Positions 26,412 through 35,058 of a DNA stretch of 64,000 bases are shown here, piece by piece. The notes beneath the pieces are model-generated. The model had not been told where the DNA came from, did not search any database, and worked only from the letters and a program-made list of their open reading frames with translations. The stretch covers positions 1 through 64,000 of the forward strand of contig JAUMOL010000022.1 of the NCBI GenBank assembly GCA_031295385.1, in the 5' to 3' direction. This DNA is from Collinsella sp. Its GTDB lineage: Bacteria; Actinomycetota; Coriobacteriia; Coriobacteriales; Coriobacteriaceae. The position numbers were made by a program, and so were the translations under genes. Each line of letters starts with the position of its first letter. The first letter of the stretch is position 1.

Positions 26412-27269
26412 TTATTCGATGATGGTGCGAGAGTTCTGCTTATGCATGGTGGCGAGCATGTGTTTGGGGACGGCATGGGCCATACAGCTGCCGATGGTCG
26501 CGCTCGCGGTGGCCTTAGCTGCATCGCTGCCGTTTTTGGTCGCGTAGCTGTGACGAAAACGATTGAGCATGGCGATATCGTTGCCGCCGTCACCGTAGAC
26601 CGCGACCTCGTCCTCGGCAATGCCGTAGTAGCCCGCCAGCCAGGCCACACTCTCGCCCTTGTTGCACGCCACGTCCGTGATCTCGAACATCACCGGATCG
26701 AACGGCGCGTTGACCACGCGGTCCGAGCGCTCGGCAAGATATGCCTTAAGGTCGCGCTCCAGCTCGGGCGAGGTCACGCGGCAGTTGATCTTGCACACAT
26801 CGTGGCGCAGGATGTCACCGATCGACTGGTCGAAATATTGCTCCTCGTGATACCCGCCACGTGCACGCATGCCACGCATCACGATACGCTTGATAGGGCT
26901 GTCCTTCTTAAAGCCCGCCTGGTGCATCCCGAACGAACCGCTCGAGAACATGCCGTCGGGCGTGGAGCAGTCGAAGCAAATGTTCGGGAACGCCTTGAGC
27001 AGCTCCTCGGTAACCTGCGGGTCGATGGTCCAGGTCTTGAGCACCTCGCCGTGGCTGTTGCGCACGATGGATCCGTTGGAGCAGCAGGCGTCGAGTGCCA
27101 GACCTGTAAAGCCATGCTCGCCGATTGGCAACGTCGAGCGTCCGGTCGCGGGAACCACATGCAGGCCAGCCTCGGTCAGCTCGCGAATGGCACGGCGGAT
27201 GGTCCCATCCGCCTCGTGCAGGGCGTTCAGCAGCGTTCCGTCTAAGTCACTCGCAAACATCTTGATCAT
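26412..27269 (-). CDS. Cof-type HAD family phosphatase
   Basis: A 285-aa HAD hydrolase of the Cof/IIB type: motif I FASDLDGTLLN at the N-terminus, motif II around VPATGRST, the C2 cap in the middle, and motif III/IV near VAVYGDGGNDIAML. Such enzymes dephosphorylate sugar phosphates or cofactors; the substrate is not predictable. The ATG at 27269 places motif I at residues 4-14, as usual for the family; the ribosome-binding site is weak. A REP-like hairpin begins directly at its stop codon. Confidence 0.92.
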   Translation of the reverse strand: MIKMFASDLDGTLLNALHEADGTIRRAIRELTEAGLHVVPATGRSTLPIGEHGFTGLALDACCSNGSIVRNSHGEVLKTWTIDPQVTEELLKAFPNICFDCSTPDGMFSSGSFGMHQAGFKKDSPIKRIVMRGMRARGGYHEEQYFDQSIGDILRHDVCKINCRVTSPELERDLKAYLAERSDRVVNAPFDPVMFEITDVACNKGESVAWLAGYYGIAEDEVAVYGDGGNDIAMLNRFRHSYATKNGSDAAKATASATIGSCMAHAVPKHMLATMHKQNSRTIIE

Positions 27270-27324
27270 GGGCGTGCCTGCGCGGCGGGACAATGCTTCC
27301 GCAAATCCACGGTGCCCCAGCGCG

Positions 27325-28587
27325 TTAAGGCAATCGCCACAAGCGACTTTTCAGCCGATAAAACAGCGCCGTCGTCAACGTTAGCACCGCCAACATGCCT
27401 GCGAATACAATCGCCGGTGTCCATCGATCATATGCGAGCCCGTAAACCAATTGGCCGATAGGTGTTGCGCAGGAAAGGACCATGTAAACGACCGAAAGCA
27501 CTTTTCCGCAGAGCTCAGTCGGCGCTGTCCGCTGAACAAACGCGATGATTTCAACCGACGCAATGCTTGCCCACACCATGACCCATGCCGAACCAACCGC
27601 AAACACGGCGAACGCGCATGCATCTGCGCCGAACAGTTGCGCGACAATAATCGGTGCGACTCCAAAACAGATCATCGCAACATATCGACATATGCCATTG
27701 AAAGAAAAGCGATGCGGCCAAATGCCGACCAAGCCACTGCCGGCAAGACCACCCAAGCCCATAGCAACCTCAACTATCCCAACGCAGGACGATTGCATGC
27801 CGAGATGCTTTGTAACAATGATGGGAGCGCCAATCGTTAGCCCAACCAACGCAAGGTTCAAAACGGCCGCAAGCAAAATCACAGCGACCAATGATGCATT
27901 TTTCAACAGATGCCGAATCGACTCCCGAAAATCGTTTCGGCATGTCGTACGAGTCGCGCCGTCTCCCATCGTTTCAGATGAGGCATTTTGCTTGAGCGCG
28001 CTCCCAAACAAGAGAGCTGAAATCGCAAACGCCACCGACGCAGTTGTGCAAAGAGTATCGATGCCAAAGCACCCATAGACGGCCGTCCCGACCACAGGGC
28101 CCAAGATATTGCTCACCATGGTCATCTGCGAAACCAATGCAGTGGCCCGCTCAACCTTCTCTTCACCCGCCATGCGCACCGTCTCAATTTGGAGCATTGG
28201 CTTCAGCAGCGATTGAACACCATATTGAACACAAAGTATCGCTACTACGACGACCGCAAGAGGCAACGAGCGCTTCATGGGGATAGACAGCAGCGATGCA
28301 GTCATCAGAGCAATGCCGAGGGCCACGAGGACCTCGCGATGTCTTCCCCTATCCGCCAAGATTCCGCCAGCCGGAGTTGCGAGTACGCCGGGTATGAACG
28401 CCATCGCCACGACGGCGCCATATAACGTTGACGATCCGCTGCAATCGAACAAATAAAGCGGATACGCAAAGCACAGCGCCGACAGCATCGAATACGTGCA
28501 CAGATGCGCTACCAGAAGCTCCGTGAGCCTAATTGACCGCACTCTTTTTGGTTCCAACAAGACGCTGACGTCTCTCAGTCCAGCCAT
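27325..28587 (-). CDS. MFS transporter (drug-exporter type)
   Basis: A 420-aa protein with 12 predicted helices and the MFS motif between helices 2 and 3 (GGILADRGRHREVLV). It resembles multidrug or metabolite exporters of the DHA group. GC content and codon use are lower than in the housekeeping genes around it. A perfect 7-5-7 palindrome TACATAC-N5-GTATGTA sits in its leader, 15 bases upstream of the ATG, and a second copy lies beyond the end of the upstream tetR gene. This makes it the probable target of that regulator. GGGAG precedes the ATG. Confidence 0.9.
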   Translation of the reverse strand: MAGLRDVSVLLEPKRVRSIRLTELLVAHLCTYSMLSALCFAYPLYLFDCSGSSTLYGAVVAMAFIPGVLATPAGGILADRGRHREVLVALGIALMTASLLSIPMKRSLPLAVVVVAILCVQYGVQSLLKPMLQIETVRMAGEEKVERATALVSQMTMVSNILGPVVGTAVYGCFGIDTLCTTASVAFAISALLFGSALKQNASSETMGDGATRTTCRNDFRESIRHLLKNASLVAVILLAAVLNLALVGLTIGAPIIVTKHLGMQSSCVGIVEVAMGLGGLAGSGLVGIWPHRFSFNGICRYVAMICFGVAPIIVAQLFGADACAFAVFAVGSAWVMVWASIASVEIIAFVQRTAPTELCGKVLSVVYMVLSCATPIGQLVYGLAYDRWTPAIVFAGMLAVLTLTTALFYRLKSRLWRLP

Positions 28588-28601
28588 AAGTCCGCTCCCT
28601 A

Positions 28602-28620
28602 TACATACCGTTAGTATGTA
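28602..28620. promoter_or_regulatory. TetR-type operator in the MFS leader
   Basis: TACATACCGTTAGTATGTA is a perfect 7-bp inverted repeat with a 5-base centre. It overlaps the expected promoter/transcript start of the MFS gene. Confidence 0.75.
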
Positions 28621-28632
28621 ATTATTGACTTG

Positions 28633-28655
28633 AAAAGGGCGGTCTTAGCCGCCCT
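28633..28655 (-). terminator. Terminator between tetR and the MFS gene
   Basis: AGGGCGG/CCGCCCT stem with a 6-base loop, followed by TTTTC on the minus strand. It separates the regulator from the exporter, so the exporter likely has its own promoter between this terminator and its ATG. Confidence 0.8.
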
Positions 28656-28666
28656 CTTAAATCAAT

Positions 28667-28685
28667 TACATACCGTTGGTATCTA
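28667..28685. promoter_or_regulatory. Second TetR-type operator
   Basis: TACATACCGTTGGTATCTA has one arm mismatch relative to the site at 28602. It lies just past the tetR stop codon, 65 bases from the first site. Two sites allow looping or cooperative binding. Confidence 0.6.
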
Positions 28686-28687
28686 TA

Positions 28688-29350
28688 TTACCACCCGGCA
28701 CGGTTCCATACGTCCCAAATCTGGGCCGTTGTCTGGAGCACTTCATTACCCAAATCAAGCCCCACCGCGGCCGCCATCTGCGCCAAGCATTGCGCGCGAG
28801 CGAGCATTCGGTCCTTGGATTCAAGTGGACGGAACAATGGCAGCAGCCAAAGATTCGCCAACAACGATACGGCCTCCGCCGCTTCGCGCGGGCATTCGCA
28901 CGCAATGGAGCCATCGGCGATGCCCTCCTCGATCACTGGCAAGAGACAGCCATCGGACGACTCGTCAAATGAGCCCTGGTACTGCATCGCCAGTAGACGC
29001 GAACTTTTTGCCGGATCCGCCGCAGGACGTATGCGTGCCCATAGCTCAATTTGCGGAACGACGGACTCGGGCGCATACAGCCGCTTGAGCTTTTGGGCTC
29101 CAGTCATATTACCGATACCAAGCATTGAGCGATGGTGCTCAACAATCGGAGCCATTGCCCGATCAAATGCGGCGTTGAAAATCTCCTCTTTGCTCTTAAA
29201 GTGATGATAGACAGCACCCTTGGTCATGCCATCGAGGCGGTCGACGATGTCTTGAATGCTCGTCCCCTCATAACCCTGTGCGCAAAATAGCTCCAGCGCC
29301 GCATCGAGAATCTTCGTGACCGTCTCCTCGGGATATTTATTACGACCCAT
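28688..29350 (-). CDS. TetR family regulator of the MFS exporter
   Basis: A 220-aa protein with a classic TetR N-terminus: LDAALELFCAQGYEGTSIQDI followed by TKGAVYHHFKSKEEIF (residues about 10-60). The C-terminal ligand domain is not assigned to a subfamily. The ATG at 29350 places the helix-turn-helix at the normal distance from the start; an in-frame ATG twelve codons upstream has a poorer context. Gene order and the two matching palindromes point to control of the adjacent exporter. Like the exporter, it has a lower GC content than its neighbours. Confidence 0.9.
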   Translation of the reverse strand: MGRNKYPEETVTKILDAALELFCAQGYEGTSIQDIVDRLDGMTKGAVYHHFKSKEEIFNAAFDRAMAPIVEHHRSMLGIGNMTGAQKLKRLYAPESVVPQIELWARIRPAADPAKSSRLLAMQYQGSFDESSDGCLLPVIEEGIADGSIACECPREAAEAVSLLANLWLLPLFRPLESKDRMLARAQCLAQMAAAVGLDLGNEVLQTTAQIWDVWNRAGW

Positions 29351-29424
29351 AATCCGTCCATCCGCAACGCAAGTCTTGTGCCTCATTGCAGCATTTTAAC
29401 GTTGCGGATGGCAGGCGGTCGATT

Positions 29425-29763
29425 CTACACCGCGGCGGGGCCGTGTTCGCCGGTACGGATGCGGATAACCTCCTCGACCGGCTCGACCCAAATCTTGCCG
29501 TCTCCGACGGCGCCGGTGCGGGCGGCGTTGCAGATAATCTCGACAATGCCGTCGACGTGCTCGTCGGCGCAAATGAGCGTGAACTGCACCTTAGGAATCG
29601 TGTTGACAAGCAACTCGTTGCCGCGCACGTATTCCTTCCAGCCATGCTGTGCGCCGCAGCCCTGCACTTGGTTAATAGTCATGCCACGAACATCGGCAGC
29701 AAACAGCGCGTCTTTGAGAACCTCAAGCTTCTCCTGGCGCACGATAGCCGTGATCTTTTTCAT
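29425..29763 (-). CDS. glnK: P-II family nitrogen regulator (GlnK-like)
   Basis: A 112-aa PII protein: MKKITAIVRQEKLEVLKDAL start, T-loop region 37-55, B-loop ARTGAVGDGKIWV, C-terminal VIRIRTGEHG. PII proteins bind ATP/ADP and 2-oxoglutarate and plug the ammonium channel AmtB. Aligned with E. coli GlnB, position 51 of the T-loop is Leu (NELLVNTIPK) rather than the modifiable Tyr. Position 46 is Val with Tyr at 45. Uridylylation or adenylylation at Tyr51 is therefore not possible. It is the second gene after amt. The paired location supports the GlnK call. Confidence 0.92.
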   Translation of the reverse strand: MKKITAIVRQEKLEVLKDALFAADVRGMTINQVQGCGAQHGWKEYVRGNELLVNTIPKVQFTLICADEHVDGIVEIICNAARTGAVGDGKIWVEPVEEVIRIRTGEHGPAAV

Positions 29764-29817
29764 AATGAATTCCTCTCTTTAATAAAGAAATGAATTGCCA
29801 TTCAATGACGCGGGTTT

Positions 29818-29905
29818 CCCAGGTGCCGCAGATTGGGTTGAAAGAGGAGCGCCGCGTACTTTTGTACGCAAGCGACGGTTTGAAACCCAAGGTGCGGTGC
29901 CTGGG
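29818..29905. repeat. Inverted repeat between amt and glnK
   Basis: Outer arms 29818-29839 and 29884-29905 match at 18 of 22 positions (CCCAGG, CCGCA and TTGGGTT blocks); the loop contains a perfect GCGTAC/GTACGC hairpin. It lies within the amt-glnK intercistronic gap and could set the relative level of the two transcripts. Confidence 0.7.
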
Positions 29906-29953
29906 GAAGCCGCGCGACGATTGAACGGCAAGGAGCGGAGCTTGGGGAAGCTG

Positions 29954-31231
29954 CTAATCGAGCCCCGAGAAGGAGGGGTATGCGCTCTCGCCGTGCTGAC
30001 TCGCATCCAGGCCCAGTGCCTCGTCGGCCTCGTCCACACGCAGGCTGCCGTGGAACAGCGCCTTGACCACCGCGGCGATCACCAAATCGAGCACCAGCAC
30101 AATAGCGACCGTCACCACAATGCCCAGAATCTGCGAGATGAGCAGCGACATGTCGCCCGTGTAGAACAGGCCACCCTTACCGGTCCACGAAAGCTCCGGC
30201 ACGCAGAACAGGCCTGTGAGCACGCCGCCCAAGAGACCGCCAATGCCGTGGCAACCGAACGCGTCGAGCGCATCGTCGTAGCCGAACTTGGTCTTGAGAT
30301 GACTGATGGCCAGGTAGCAGACAGGCGAGACGATCAGGCCCATGACCAGCGCCGCCCACGGCTCGACAAAGCCCGCACCCGGCGTGACCACCACAAGGCC
30401 CGCAACCAGACCGGTGCTGGCACCCACCAGCGTGGGGCGACCGGTGTGCACGCGCTCGACGGCAAGCCACGAGACCATGCCCGCCGCGCTGGCCGTCACG
30501 GTGTTGAGGATGGCGAGTGCCGCCACGGCGTCGGCCTTAAACTCGCTACCGCCGTTAAAACCAAACCAGCCAAACCAAAGCAGCCCGGCACCCAGCGCCA
30601 CAAACGGCACGTTATGCGGGCGATAGCTCACCATGCCAAAGCCGCGACGACGGCCGAGCATTAAGCAGAGGATCAGGCCGGTAAGACCGGACGAAATGTG
30701 TACCACGTCGCCGCCGGCAAAGTCGAGCGCTCCGATGATGTCGCCGATAAAGGAGCCCTCGCCGCCCCAAACCATGTGGGCAAGCGGCGCATAGACCACG
30801 AGCAGCCAAATGCCCAGGAAGGCCGTCATGGCGCCAAACTTAACGCGGCCTGCCAGACTGCCCGTAACGATAGCGGCGGTGATCATGGCAAACGCCATCT
30901 GGAAGGCGATGTTGATGATCTGAGGGTAGACGGCACCATCCGCAGCATTGCCCTCGGCCGCCTGCAGCACCTGGTTGAGCACCGGCAAGCACAGCAGCTG
31001 GTCAAGGCCTCCAATAAACGGGCTGGAACCGTCGCCGCCGTAGGCCAGCGACCAGCCGGCAACAATCCACAACACACCGACCAGGCCAATGGCGCCAAAG
31101 CACATAAGCATGGTGTTGATGACATTTTTGCGCCTAGACAGGCCGCCATAGAAAAACGCCAGACCCGGTGTCATTAAAAACGCGAGCATGGTGCAGATGA
31201 GCATAAACGTTGTCGATCCCGTATCGTACAT
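29954..31231 (-). CDS. amt: Ammonium transporter
   Basis: A 425-aa Amt/MEP/Rh channel with 11 hydrophobic segments. Signatures include FMLICTMLAFLMTPGLAFFYGG at the N-terminus, the first pore histidine in PLAHMVWGGEG and the second in FGCHGIGGLLGGVLTG. The ATG at 31231 has GGGGGAG four bases upstream; the ATG 19 codons earlier has none. The gene pair amt-glnK is the classic nitrogen-starvation unit in bacteria. The C-terminal tail lies on the cytoplasmic side, where GlnK would dock. Confidence 0.96.
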   Translation of the reverse strand: MYDTGSTTFMLICTMLAFLMTPGLAFFYGGLSRRKNVINTMLMCFGAIGLVGVLWIVAGWSLAYGGDGSSPFIGGLDQLLCLPVLNQVLQAAEGNAADGAVYPQIINIAFQMAFAMITAAIVTGSLAGRVKFGAMTAFLGIWLLVVYAPLAHMVWGGEGSFIGDIIGALDFAGGDVVHISSGLTGLILCLMLGRRRGFGMVSYRPHNVPFVALGAGLLWFGWFGFNGGSEFKADAVAALAILNTVTASAAGMVSWLAVERVHTGRPTLVGASTGLVAGLVVVTPGAGFVEPWAALVMGLIVSPVCYLAISHLKTKFGYDDALDAFGCHGIGGLLGGVLTGLFCVPELSWTGKGGLFYTGDMSLLISQILGIVVTVAIVLVLDLVIAAVVKALFHGSLRVDEADEALGLDASQHGESAYPSFSGLD

Positions 31232-31429
31232 TCGCTCCCCCTTGATCGCATGAACGTTGTCGGCGCCCATAATGCGACCGAGGGGCAACTGGTGTAGACC
31301 AGATACGGCGTTGTTAAACGCTGCGTTGTCGAATGGAAACGGTGCCGCAATCTTGGAAACGGCACAGCAACGGGCGCGAAACGAGCGGGAAATACGCGAG
31401 CAAGGGAGCCGTGAGCGCGTCCGTCCCGA

Positions 31430-32449
31430 CTAGCGCCGGAACAGCTCGCGAGCTCGGTCGCGGAGATTAGTTGCTCGAATGACACCTTCGTAGTGATTGA
31501 TGCGCAGACGCGGGAAGGCGTTAAAGAAGCGTAGGTCGCGGCGGCTGAGTGACACGCTCGGCACCGGACGGTTCATGCGCTTGCCGGCAAGGCGACGGCT
31601 GAGCGACGGACGCGGCATGCTCGGCGCGGCATCGGCCACGCGGCGGGCAGCGAGCGCCAGGCCGCGAGCACCATCCGCGATAAACGTCGGCATCGAAGCC
31701 TTCTCGCGCAGGGCATCGAGCGCGGCGTCACCCAGCTCGGCCAGCCACGCGTTAACGGCACGACTGCGGATATGCGTCTGTGCCACCGAGTCGATCGCCG
31801 AATCGGGAATACGTTCGAGCATGGAGTCTGACGCATCGGCAAGCGACTCATTGATGCGGTCGGCAAGGTCGGCCCGGACGCGCTCCAACTGATCGGACAG
31901 ACGCCGCCAGCTGGCCAACGAGCACACTGCGTCAACCATCATCGCGACCGCGACGATAAAGGCGGACAGCCGCACAATCAGCACCGGCAGATGGCCAAGC
32001 AGCCCCAGCAATGCCGGCTCCACTAAACGGCAAATGCACAACGCACCCAAGCCAAACGCGCATGCCCAGTACAGACAGATGCGTCCGTGCAGGTTAAACG
32101 GCAGGTGCGAATAGTCCCAAAAGCGAGCGCCCGTTGTTTTTTCCAGCAGCACGCCTACGCTGTACTCAATCACGCTGCATACAAGCGCCGCGGCGACAAA
32201 CTGGCTCGAGGCATCCGGAATCCCGCGCAGCAAAAGCCAGCAGGCTATGCCGCCCACACCATAGATGGGGCAGCACGGCCCCAGCAAAAAGCCGCTGTTG
32301 GCAAATCGCCCGTGATTGAGCATGGCGCAGACTGTCGACTCCCACACCCAGCCGCAAAAACCGTAGAAGGCAAACGAGAGCACCAGCGCCGAGAGCGGAC
32401 AGGCGGCAAGCGTCGCGCCGCCAAATGCCATGTCGATCGCGGTTTCCAC
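31430..32449 (-). CDS. PF06541-type membrane protein (putative ABC transporter permease family)
   Basis: A 339-aa protein with five membrane helices in the first 170 residues and a soluble C-terminal half. The N-terminal pattern FAFYGFCGWVWES, GFLLGPCCPIYGVGG, SVIEYSVGVLLE, WDYSHLPFNLHGRICL is that of the CmpB-like family PF06541, often called a putative ABC permease although no partner ATPase is known. The GTG start is preceded by GAGAGGG. The soluble half is not recognised. It follows the HD gene by 31 bases, so the two are probably co-transcribed. Confidence 0.85.
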   Translation of the reverse strand: METAIDMAFGGATLAACPLSALVLSFAFYGFCGWVWESTVCAMLNHGRFANSGFLLGPCCPIYGVGGIACWLLLRGIPDASSQFVAAALVCSVIEYSVGVLLEKTTGARFWDYSHLPFNLHGRICLYWACAFGLGALCICRLVEPALLGLLGHLPVLIVRLSAFIVAVAMMVDAVCSLASWRRLSDQLERVRADLADRINESLADASDSMLERIPDSAIDSVAQTHIRSRAVNAWLAELGDAALDALREKASMPTFIADGARGLALAARRVADAAPSMPRPSLSRRLAGKRMNRPVPSVSLSRRDLRFFNAFPRLRINHYEGVIRATNLRDRARELFRR

Positions 32450-32480
32450 CGTCTACCCTCTCCTCTTTTCGCTCGATTCG

Positions 32481-32990
32481 TCACTCACTGCCATCGTCTG
32501 CCTCGTCCTTGCGCGGCAGACGGCCGGCGATCGTCTCGCGCAGAGCACACCATTTATCCGCCAGGCATACAATCCATGCCTCACGACACGTCGGCGGCAC
32601 CGGCACCAGCGGAAACATATGGCGCACGATAATATTCCGCTCACGAGACGTCAGCTCAAAATCCTCTTCGGCTCGCGCCAGGGCAAAAAACGGGTGGCGA
32701 AAGCCATGCAGCCGATGGCTTGGGTCGGGATCGTGCCAGTCATAGAGAAAGTAATCGTGCAGCAGGGCCCCGCGCAGCAACGAGGCGCGGTCGACCGAGA
32801 CACCGACACGGCCCAGGCGCTCGGCAAAGGACAGACTTGCCCGCGCCACCGAGGTCACATGTGCATAGACCGTCACATCACCATGCTGGATAAACCCGTG
32901 CGTCAGGTCCAAGCGGCCCGCCTGGGCGAGCTGGCGGGCGGCATCGTCGACCTCGCGCGCGATTTTCTCGGCACGAACGGTATCGGACAT
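32481..32990 (-). CDS. HD domain-containing phosphohydrolase
   Basis: A 169-aa protein with an HD-superfamily arrangement: His in HVTSVARAS (about residue 44), HD in LLRGALLHDYFLYDW (about 73-74), and a further His/Asp near ERNIIVRHMFP and CLADKW. Substrate is unknown; small HD proteins of this kind hydrolyse nucleotides or other phosphomonoesters. The ATG at 32990 has AGGAGG four bases upstream. It forms a two-gene unit with the PF06541 gene. Divergent from the Dxs-like gene. Confidence 0.85.
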   Translation of the reverse strand: MSDTVRAEKIAREVDDAARQLAQAGRLDLTHGFIQHGDVTVYAHVTSVARASLSFAERLGRVGVSVDRASLLRGALLHDYFLYDWHDPDPSHRLHGFRHPFFALARAEEDFELTSRERNIIVRHMFPLVPVPPTCREAWIVCLADKWCALRETIAGRLPRKDEADDGSE

Positions 32991-33218
32991 GCTGCCTCCT
33001 TCCAGCGGCCCACGGCGACAAGCCACGGCCTGCGCACAATCGATAAAAACATCATGGAACACATCAGTATGGCATCGGACAAAACGTTTTGCCCCACCAG
33101 TTGGCGAATTACCGCGCCGCCGTCACATATCAAACGCCAAAATGTGCGAGACTGTCTTGTGCAATTGTGCCGGCCGAGGGAGCGCCGGCGCTCGATTCGC
33201 ATGGAGTAACCCACAACG

Positions 33219-35000
33219 ATGCTGCTTACGCAAACGACAACGCCCGAGGACGTCAAGGCTCTCGACCGCGCCGAGCTTCCGCTGCTCTGCGGCGAGATTC
33301 GCCACGCCATCCTCGAAAGCTCCGCCGCCGTCGGCGGACACGTTGCCCCCAACCTGGGCGTCGTTGAGCTTACGGTTGCGCTTCATCGCGTGTTTAACTC
33401 CCCTATCGACAAGATTGTCTTTGACGTTTCGCACCAGACCTACGCCCACAAGGCGCTGACCGGGCGCGCGTATACCTATATCGATCCGGAACGTTTTGGC
33501 GAGGCTTCTGGCTTTGCCAATCCCGACGAGTCCGAGCACGACCTGTTCGCCATGGGCCACACCTCCACATCGGTGAGCCTGGGCTGCGGCTTGGCACACG
33601 CCCGCGATCTGGCGGGCGACAGCTACAACGTCATCACCATCATTGGCGACGGCTCGCTTTCGGGCGGCCTGGCGTTTGAGGGCTTCAACAATGCCGCCGA
33701 ACTCGACAGCAACCTGATCATCATCGTCAACGATAACGACCAGTCCATCGCCGAGAACCACGGTGGCCTCTATCGCAATCTGGCCGAGCTGCGCACCAGC
33801 AACGGCACCTGTGAGCGCAACGTTTTCCGCGCGATGGGGCTCGACTACCGCTATCTGGACGCCGGTAACGATGTGTTGGCCCTCGTCGACGCGCTGCAGG
33901 AGCTGCGCGATATCGATCATCCCATCGTGCTGCACGTCTCCACCGCCAAGGGCAAGGGCTTTGAGCCGGCCCAAAACGACCCCGAGCGCTGGCACCACGT
34001 GGGTCCGTTTGACATGGCAACTGGGCGCAAGCTCTGCCCGGGCCATCCGAGCGAGCCTGCGCCGCGCACCTATGCCGACATTACGGGCGAGGCACTCAGC
34101 GCCGCCATCGAGCGCGATCCGCAGGTCGTGGGCATCACGGCTGCCACGCCCTACATCATGGGCTTTACACCCGAGCTTCGCGCTACCGCCGGCAAACAGT
34201 TTGTTGACGTGGGCATTGCCGAGGAGCACGCCGTGACTTTTGCCACCGCGCTTGCGCGCTCGGGCGCCAAGCCAGTCTTTGGTGTGTACGGCACGTTTTT
34301 GCAGCGCGCCTACGACGAGCTATGGCACGACCTGTGCCTCAACGACGCCCCCGCAACCATCCTGGTGTTTGGCGCATCAATCTTTGGCACCACATCCGAG
34401 ACGCACCTCTCGTTCTTTGATATTTCTATGCTGGGCGCTCTTCCCAACATGCACTACTTGGCGCCGGCCTGCATGGAGGAATATCTATCCATGCTGAGCT
34501 GGTCGCTCGACCACCGCGAGCATCCCGTGGCGATTCGTGTACCGGGCATCGGCCTGGTGAGCCGTCCCGACCTTGCGCCTGCCGAAAACACCGACTACAG
34601 CGCCGTTCGCTACAACGTGGTGCGCCAGGGTCGCGACGTAGCAGTGCTCGCACTCGGCGACTTCTTTGAGCTGGGTGAGCGCGTGGCAAACCGTCTGACT
34701 GTCGAGTACGGCATCGAGGCCACGCTCGTCAACCCGCGCTTTGCGACCGAGCTCGACCGCGAGTTCCTCGATAGCCTTGCCGCCGAGCATCGCGTTGTCG
34801 TCACCCTCGAGGACGGTGTCTTGGACGGCGGCTGGGGCGAACGCGTGGCATGTTATCTGGCATGCACGCCGTTGCGCACGCGCACCTTCGGCATCGCCAA
34901 GGGCTTCCCCGACCGCTACGACCCCAACGAACTGCTCGCTCAAAACGGCATGACGGTCGAGAACATGGCCGCCGAAGCCGTAAGGCTACTCAACGAGTAA
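33219..35000 (+). CDS. Divergent 1-deoxy-D-xylulose-5-phosphate synthase-like transketolase
   Basis: The 593-aa thiamine-diphosphate enzyme has the N-terminal half IRHAILESSAAVGGHVAPNL, KIVFDVSHQTYAHKALTGR and the ThDP motif GDGSLSGGLAFEGFNN...VNDND. The transketolase pyrimidine domain and C-terminal domain follow (VDVGIAEEHAVTFA). It is about 25 residues shorter than typical Dxs, and the usual GPIDGH motif is replaced by YRYLDAGND. Such shorter Dxs-like proteins occur in some clostridia and lactobacilli beside or instead of canonical Dxs. It may therefore make DXP or a related acyloin. GGAG precedes the ATG at 12 bases. Confidence 0.8.
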   Translation: MLLTQTTTPEDVKALDRAELPLLCGEIRHAILESSAAVGGHVAPNLGVVELTVALHRVFNSPIDKIVFDVSHQTYAHKALTGRAYTYIDPERFGEASGFANPDESEHDLFAMGHTSTSVSLGCGLAHARDLAGDSYNVITIIGDGSLSGGLAFEGFNNAAELDSNLIIIVNDNDQSIAENHGGLYRNLAELRTSNGTCERNVFRAMGLDYRYLDAGNDVLALVDALQELRDIDHPIVLHVSTAKGKGFEPAQNDPERWHHVGPFDMATGRKLCPGHPSEPAPRTYADITGEALSAAIERDPQVVGITAATPYIMGFTPELRATAGKQFVDVGIAEEHAVTFATALARSGAKPVFGVYGTFLQRAYDELWHDLCLNDAPATILVFGASIFGTTSETHLSFFDISMLGALPNMHYLAPACMEEYLSMLSWSLDHREHPVAIRVPGIGLVSRPDLAPAENTDYSAVRYNVVRQGRDVAVLALGDFFELGERVANRLTVEYGIEATLVNPRFATELDREFLDSLAAEHRVVVTLEDGVLDGGWGERVACYLACTPLRTRTFGIAKGFPDRYDPNELLAQNGMTVENMAAEAVRLLNE

Positions 35001-35002
35001 GA

Positions 35003-35045
35003 AAACCTCCGCAAGGAAAGCACCCCCTGCGGAGGTTTATATTTT
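35003..35045 (+). terminator. Terminator of the Dxs-like gene
   Basis: AAACCTCCGCA/TGCGGAGGTTT, a perfect 11-bp stem 3 bases after the stop, followed by ATATTTT. Confidence 0.88.
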
Positions 35046-35058
35046 CGCGACGCGATTA

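Noticed and set aside
31232..31429. Regulatory element upstream of amt
   Set aside because: Only a short direct repeat (TGGAAACGG, twice) was seen; no known nitrogen-control site could be identified by eye.
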